The translations under genes were made by a program, and so were the position numbers. A stretch of 11,641 nucleotides of DNA from the NCBI GenBank assembly GCA_020253595.1, contig JADCBH010000031.1, positions 1-11,641 of the forward strand, in the 5' to 3' direction. This document shows positions 8,916 through 11,641 of this stretch, in pieces; positions within the stretch are counted from its first letter, which is position 1; every line of letters begins with the position of its first letter. This DNA is from Brevundimonas sp. GTDB taxonomy: Bacteria > Pseudomonadota > Alphaproteobacteria > Caulobacterales > Caulobacteraceae. The notes beneath the pieces are model-generated. The model was not told where the DNA came from and made no database searches. It was given only the letters and a program-made list of their open reading frames with translations.

Positions 8916-9797
8916 TCAGGCCGCCGCCTTGCGGGATGCCGACAGGGTCGAGAAGTAGACGTCTTCCAGACCACCGGGGACCGGTTCAAAGCCCTCACCC
9001 GGGCGGTCATCCGACAGCACGTGGATCACGGTCCGGCCCGCAAACAGTCGGGTCGAGATGACCTCGTGCTTGGCGCGGTGGTCCTCCAGCGCGTCCTTGT
9101 CGATCGTCTTTTTCCAAACCCGGCCGTTCAGGCGCTCCATCAGTTCAGCGGGCGCGCCTTCCAGCTGGATCTTCCCGCCGGCCAGCACCGCCATCCTGGG
9201 GCACAGGTCGGCGACGTCCTCGACGATGTGTGTCGACAGGATGATCACGACGTTGTCGGCGATCTCCGCCAGCAGGTTCAGGAAGCGGTTGCGCTCTTCC
9301 GGATCGAGGCCGGCCGTGGGCTCATCGACGATGATCAGCTTGGGTTTGCCGATCAGCGCCTGGGCGATGCCGAACCGCTGGCGCATGCCACCCGAAAATC
9401 CAGCCAGCGCTTTCTTCCGTACGGACCACAGGTTCACCTGATTCAGCAGGCTGTCGACCGTCTCCTTGCGTTCCTTGCCGCCGGCGATGCCCTTCAGCAC
9501 CGCCATATGATCAAGCATGTCGTAGGCGGAAACGCGCGGATAGACGCCGAAGTCCTGGGGGAGATAGCCCAGGGTACGACGCAGCTTCTCGGGCTCGGCG
9601 ATCGCGTCGATGCCGTCGAAATCGATGGAACCCGATGTCGGTGTCTGCAGGGTGGCGATCGAGCGCATCAGCGTCGACTTGCCCGCGCCGTTAGGCCCAA
9701 GAAGTCCGAACATTCCGGTCGGAACGTTGAGCGTCACATCGTCCAGCGCTCGGGTGCCGTTGCCGTAAACGTGGACGAGATTCTTCACCGACAGCAT
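8916..9797 (-). CDS. ABC transporter ATP-binding protein
   Basis: Cytoplasmic ATPase of an ABC transporter, 293 residues, the evident partner of the permease/peptidase encoded 3 bases downstream. All nucleotide-binding motifs are intact: Walker A GPNGAGKST at 34-42, Q-loop Gln81, signature FSGGMRQR at 134-141, Walker B LIIVDE at 154-159 with Glu159 as catalytic base, and H-loop His190. The D-loop region TAGLDPEER follows Walker B. The C-terminal 80 residues or so after the core fold are less conserved and may contact the permease. The overall type is that of ABC-2 systems with one ATPase gene, which would act as a homodimer. The ATG at 9797 is preferred because AGGGGA stands 7 bases upstream and the protein then begins directly with the first strand (MLSVKNLVHVYG). 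A GTG at 9833 would add 12 residues without family support. Substrate unknown. Confidence 0.95.
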   Translation of the reverse strand: MLSVKNLVHVYGNGTRALDDVTLNVPTGMFGLLGPNGAGKSTLMRSIATLQTPTSGSIDFDGIDAIAEPEKLRRTLGYLPQDFGVYPRVSAYDMLDHMAVLKGIAGGKERKETVDSLLNQVNLWSVRKKALAGFSGGMRQRFGIAQALIGKPKLIIVDEPTAGLDPEERNRFLNLLAEIADNVVIILSTHIVEDVADLCPRMAVLAGGKIQLEGAPAELMERLNGRVWKKTIDKDALEDHRAKHEVISTRLFAGRTVIHVLSDDRPGEGFEPVPGGLEDVYFSTLSASRKAAA

Positions 9798-9804
9798 CTG
9801 ATAG

Positions 9805-9810
9805 TCCCCT
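9805..9810 (-). promoter_or_regulatory. Ribosome-binding site of the ABC ATPase gene
   Basis: On the minus strand this reads AGGGGA, 7 bases before the ATG at 9797. It decides the start in favour of 9797 over the in-frame GTG at 9833. Confidence 0.7.
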
Positions 9811-9864
9811 GCTAGGTCAAGGAGACTTGTCACGGCCGACCGAGGGCCGCAAGTTACAAATGCG

Positions 9865-10254
9865 TCAGGAAATGGGCGCGCGGGTCATGAGGTACCGACG
9901 GCCGACCTCTTCGAAGGCATCCTCCCCGGTGCGACGGAAGGCCATGACGGCATTTCCATCGATCGTGAGGAGCTCGAAACCATCGACCGTCGCCCGCCAG
10001 GATTTCGCCTCCATGGCAGCCGCAAGGTTGCAGCGCTCGGCCAGAACCGGGCGAACACCGTCGATGATCAGGTTTGAGAGCGAAAGCTGACATCGTGCTC
10101 CACCTCCAACCTCAGAGACGGCCCAGACCCCGGCGACCTGGTCGACAGCGAGGGGACGTTCCTGGGGTTCCGACGCAGCCGGCGGTGACGCACAGGCGGT
10201 CACGAGCAGAACTCCGGCGAGCGCAGCGGTCGTACGGAAAAGGGCATTGGCCAT
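9865..10254 (-). CDS. Putative lipoprotein, AprI/Inh-type metalloprotease inhibitor
   Basis: A 129-residue exported protein. Residues 1-20 form a lipoprotein signal peptide (positively charged start, hydrophobic ALAGVLLV core) ending in lipobox VTAC with Cys21 as lipidation site. Ala22 at position +2 gives no inner-membrane retention signal, so sorting to the outer membrane is expected. After a Pro/Glu-rich linker of about 18 residues, the region 40-107 resembles the Inh/AprI inhibitor fold: AGVW at 41-44, a Cys55...Cys75 pair fitting the single disulphide of that family, Trp86 in KSWRATVDGFEL, and a final AVMAFRR strand. Known family members are periplasmic and inhibit serralysin-type M10 metalloproteases. 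No serralysin is in the window; the nearest peptidase is the M1-type domain two genes downstream. A strong GGAGGAG lies just before the ATG. The assignment rests on pattern recognition of a short, divergent family and is probable, not certain. Confidence 0.7.
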   Translation of the reverse strand: MANALFRTTAALAGVLLVTACASPPAASEPQERPLAVDQVAGVWAVSEVGGGARCQLSLSNLIIDGVRPVLAERCNLAAAMEAKSWRATVDGFELLTIDGNAVMAFRRTGEDAFEEVGRRYLMTRAPIS

Positions 10255-10257
10255 GGG

Positions 10258-10264
10258 CTCCTCC
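10258..10264 (-). promoter_or_regulatory. Ribosome-binding site of the inhibitor-like lipoprotein gene
   Basis: Minus-strand GGAGGAG, with the GGAGG core 5 bases before the ATG at 10254. It is a near-perfect Shine-Dalgarno sequence, which supports this small ORF as a real gene and fixes its start. Confidence 0.8.
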
Positions 10265-10303
10265 GCCTAGACTTTCTGCCGTGATCGCGGCGAGGACAAG
10301 GCG

Positions 10304-11641
10304 TCAGCTGCCCTTCACCTGTCGCCGGAAAGCGTGAAGAAGCGGCTCGGTGTATCCGTTGGGCTGATCCTCCCCTTGGAAGACCAAAGCGCGCGCCGCC
10401 TGATAGGCTAGAGACCCCTCCGGGTTCGCAGCCATGGGCCGATAGAGCGGATCGCCCGCGTTCTGGGCATCCACCTTGGCGGCCATCCGTCGGAACGCGG
10501 CCTCGACCTGTTCGGCCGTACAGACGCCGTGCAGCAGCCAGTTCGCGATATGCTGGGATGAAATCCTCAACGTCGCCCGATCCTCCATCAGGCCGACGTC
10601 ATGGATGTCTGGCACCTTGGAACACCCGACGCCCTGATCGATCCAGCGTACGACGTATCCCAGAATGCCCTGGGCGTTGTTATCGAGCTCGTCGGCCACT
10701 TCCTGCTCGGACCAGTTCGCTCCGTGAGCCAGAGGCGGCGTCAGCAGGTCCTCAAGACCCGGCGTCGGGCGTTGGGCCACGTCCTTCTGGACGGCGAAGA
10801 CATCGACCGCATGGTAGTGCATGGCGTGCAGCGTCGCCGCCGTCGGGCTGGGCGTCCAGGCGGTGTTGGCTCCGGTCCTTGGGTGCCCGATCTTCTGCTC
10901 CAGCATGTCAGCCATGCGGTCGGGTGCCGCCCACATGCCCTTGCCGATTTGAGCCCGCCCGGACAGGCCGCACGCCAGGCCGATGGCGACGTTCCTCGTC
11001 TCATAGGCCGCGATCCACTTCGAGGCCTTGATGTCGGCCTTCCTCACCACCGGGCCGGCCCGCATGACTGTGTGGATTTCGTCGCCAGTCCGATCCAGGA
11101 AGCCGGTGTTGATGAAGACGATCCGGTCTTTCACCGCATGGATACAGGCCGCCAGGTTCGCCGAGGTACGCCGCTCCTCGTCCATCACCCCGACCTTGAT
11201 CGAGTACCGCTCCAGCCCGAGAAGATCCTCGACGGCGTCGAACAGCCGGTTGGTGAACGCGGCTTCGTCCGGGCCATGCATCTTCGGCTTGACGATATAG
11301 ATGGACCCAGCCGGCGAGTTCCTGAACCGGCCGAGCCCCCTCAGGTCATAGAGGCCGATCAGCGATGTCACGATGGCATCGAGGATGCCCTCGAACGCCT
11401 CGGATCCATCGGGCAGGTGAACGGCCGGATTGGTCATCAGGTGGCCGACATTGCGAACGAACAACAGGGAGCGGCCCTTCAGCGTCCGGGTCGAGCCGTC
11501 ATCGGCGGTGTAGGTCTTGTCGGCCTCCAGCGTCCGTTCCAGCGTGCGGCCACCCTTCTGGAAGCTGGCGCTCAGATCGCCCCTCATCAGTCCCAGCCAG
11601 TTACGATAAGCGGCCGTCTTGTCCGCCGCATCGACCGCCGC
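10304..11641 (-). CDS. glcB: Malate synthase G, C-terminal part (truncated by window edge)
   Basis: Malate synthase G condenses glyoxylate with acetyl-CoA to malate in the cytoplasm, completing the glyoxylate route for growth on two-carbon compounds. The frame is open to the last base, so the Met at 11587 is internal; 445 C-terminal residues are visible of a family length near 720. Using visible numbering and matching E. coli MSG by spacing from memory: Arg63 in LLFVRNVGH fits active-site Arg338, Glu155 in MDEERRTS and Asp183 in GFLDRTGDE fit Mg ligands Glu427 and Asp455, Cys340 in GCSKVPDI fits Cys617, and Asp354 in MEDRATLRISSQ fits the catalytic base Asp631. The stretches SIYIVKPKMHGP, ACGLSGRAQIGKGMWA and ANTAWTPSPTAATLHA are typical of the G isoform, as opposed to the shorter A form. 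The gene ends 49 bases before the lipoprotein gene on the same strand. No clear terminator is visible between them, so readthrough is possible. Confidence 0.97.
   Translation of the reverse strand, partial: AAVDAADKTAAYRNWLGLMRGDLSASFQKGGRTLERTLEADKTYTADDGSTRTLKGRSLLFVRNVGHLMTNPAVHLPDGSEAFEGILDAIVTSLIGLYDLRGLGRFRNSPAGSIYIVKPKMHGPDEAAFTNRLFDAVEDLLGLERYSIKVGVMDEERRTSANLAACIHAVKDRIVFINTGFLDRTGDEIHTVMRAGPVVRKADIKASKWIAAYETRNVAIGLACGLSGRAQIGKGMWAAPDRMADMLEQKIGHPRTGANTAWTPSPTAATLHAMHYHAVDVFAVQKDVAQRPTPGLEDLLTPPLAHGANWSEQEVADELDNNAQGILGYVVRWIDQGVGCSKVPDIHDVGLMEDRATLRISSQHIANWLLHGVCTAEQVEAAFRRMAAKVDAQNAGDPLYRPMAANPEGSLAYQAARALVFQGEDQPNGYTEPLLHAFRRQVKGS

Noticed and set aside
9021..9815. 264-codon plus-strand frame antisense to the ATPase gene
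   Set aside because: It is opposite all the ATPase motifs and has no recognisable domain of its own.
9833..9849. Small hairpin (CGGCC / GGCCG, 7-base loop) between the lipoprotein and ATPase genes
   Set aside because: A five-pair stem without a T-run is too weak to call a terminator or attenuator in GC-rich DNA.
10255..10303. Possible promoter between glcB and the lipoprotein gene (TTGTCC followed 17 bases later by GAAAGT on the minus strand)
   Set aside because: The -35-like element is approximate and the -10 is poor, so there is not enough to support a call.
11585..11587. ATG at 11587 as the start of the malate synthase gene
   Set aside because: The frame stays open to the window edge and the upstream residues (TAAYRNWLGL) match the malate synthase G family, so this Met is internal.

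Overview
The window is GC-rich, tightly packed bacterial chromosome. High GC, codon use and the gene types (a GltB large subunit, an AmtB directly downstream, malate synthase G, and an ABC permease/M1 peptidase fusion with its ATPase) suggest an alphaproteobacterium. Caulobacterales, perhaps Brevundimonas, is my best guess from recollection of family members; no marker gene in the window proves it. I see no mobile elements, tRNA or rRNA genes, CRISPR arrays or prophage genes. Gene-free gaps are all under 70 bases.

Layout. Plus strand, left part: a 5'-truncated gltB (1-3995) encoding the glutamate synthase large subunit, followed after 40 bases by amtB (4036-5283), an ammonium channel. A perfect 34-base palindrome (5292-5325) sits in the 53-base gap between amtB and the convergent gene and is the likely transcription terminator for one or both sides. 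Minus strand, right part, in transcription order: the C-terminal 445 codons of malate synthase G (glcB, 11641 down to 10304, truncated by the window edge), a small lipoprotein resembling the AprI/Inh metalloprotease inhibitors (10254-9865), an ABC-transporter ATPase (9797-8916), and a 1191-residue fusion of an ABC-2-type permease with a C-terminal M1-type zinc peptidase domain (8912-5337). The last two genes are separated by 3 bases and are almost certainly co-translated.

How they work together. GltB and AmtB form a nitrogen-assimilation pair: AmtB brings in ammonium, which glutamine synthetase (not in the window) turns into glutamine, and GltB with its small subunit turns glutamine plus 2-oxoglutarate into glutamate. 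The ATPase and the permease/peptidase form one membrane complex whose peptidase domain should face the periplasm. The inhibitor-like lipoprotein, if exported as predicted, would sit in the same compartment. Malate synthase G belongs to glyoxylate metabolism and has no obvious link to its neighbours.

Most of the window is ordinary housekeeping. The part most worth a second look is the inhibitor lipoprotein / ATPase / permease-M1 peptidase cluster, whose substrate cannot be read from the sequence. The fusion architecture itself is a known database family, so it is not a new discovery.
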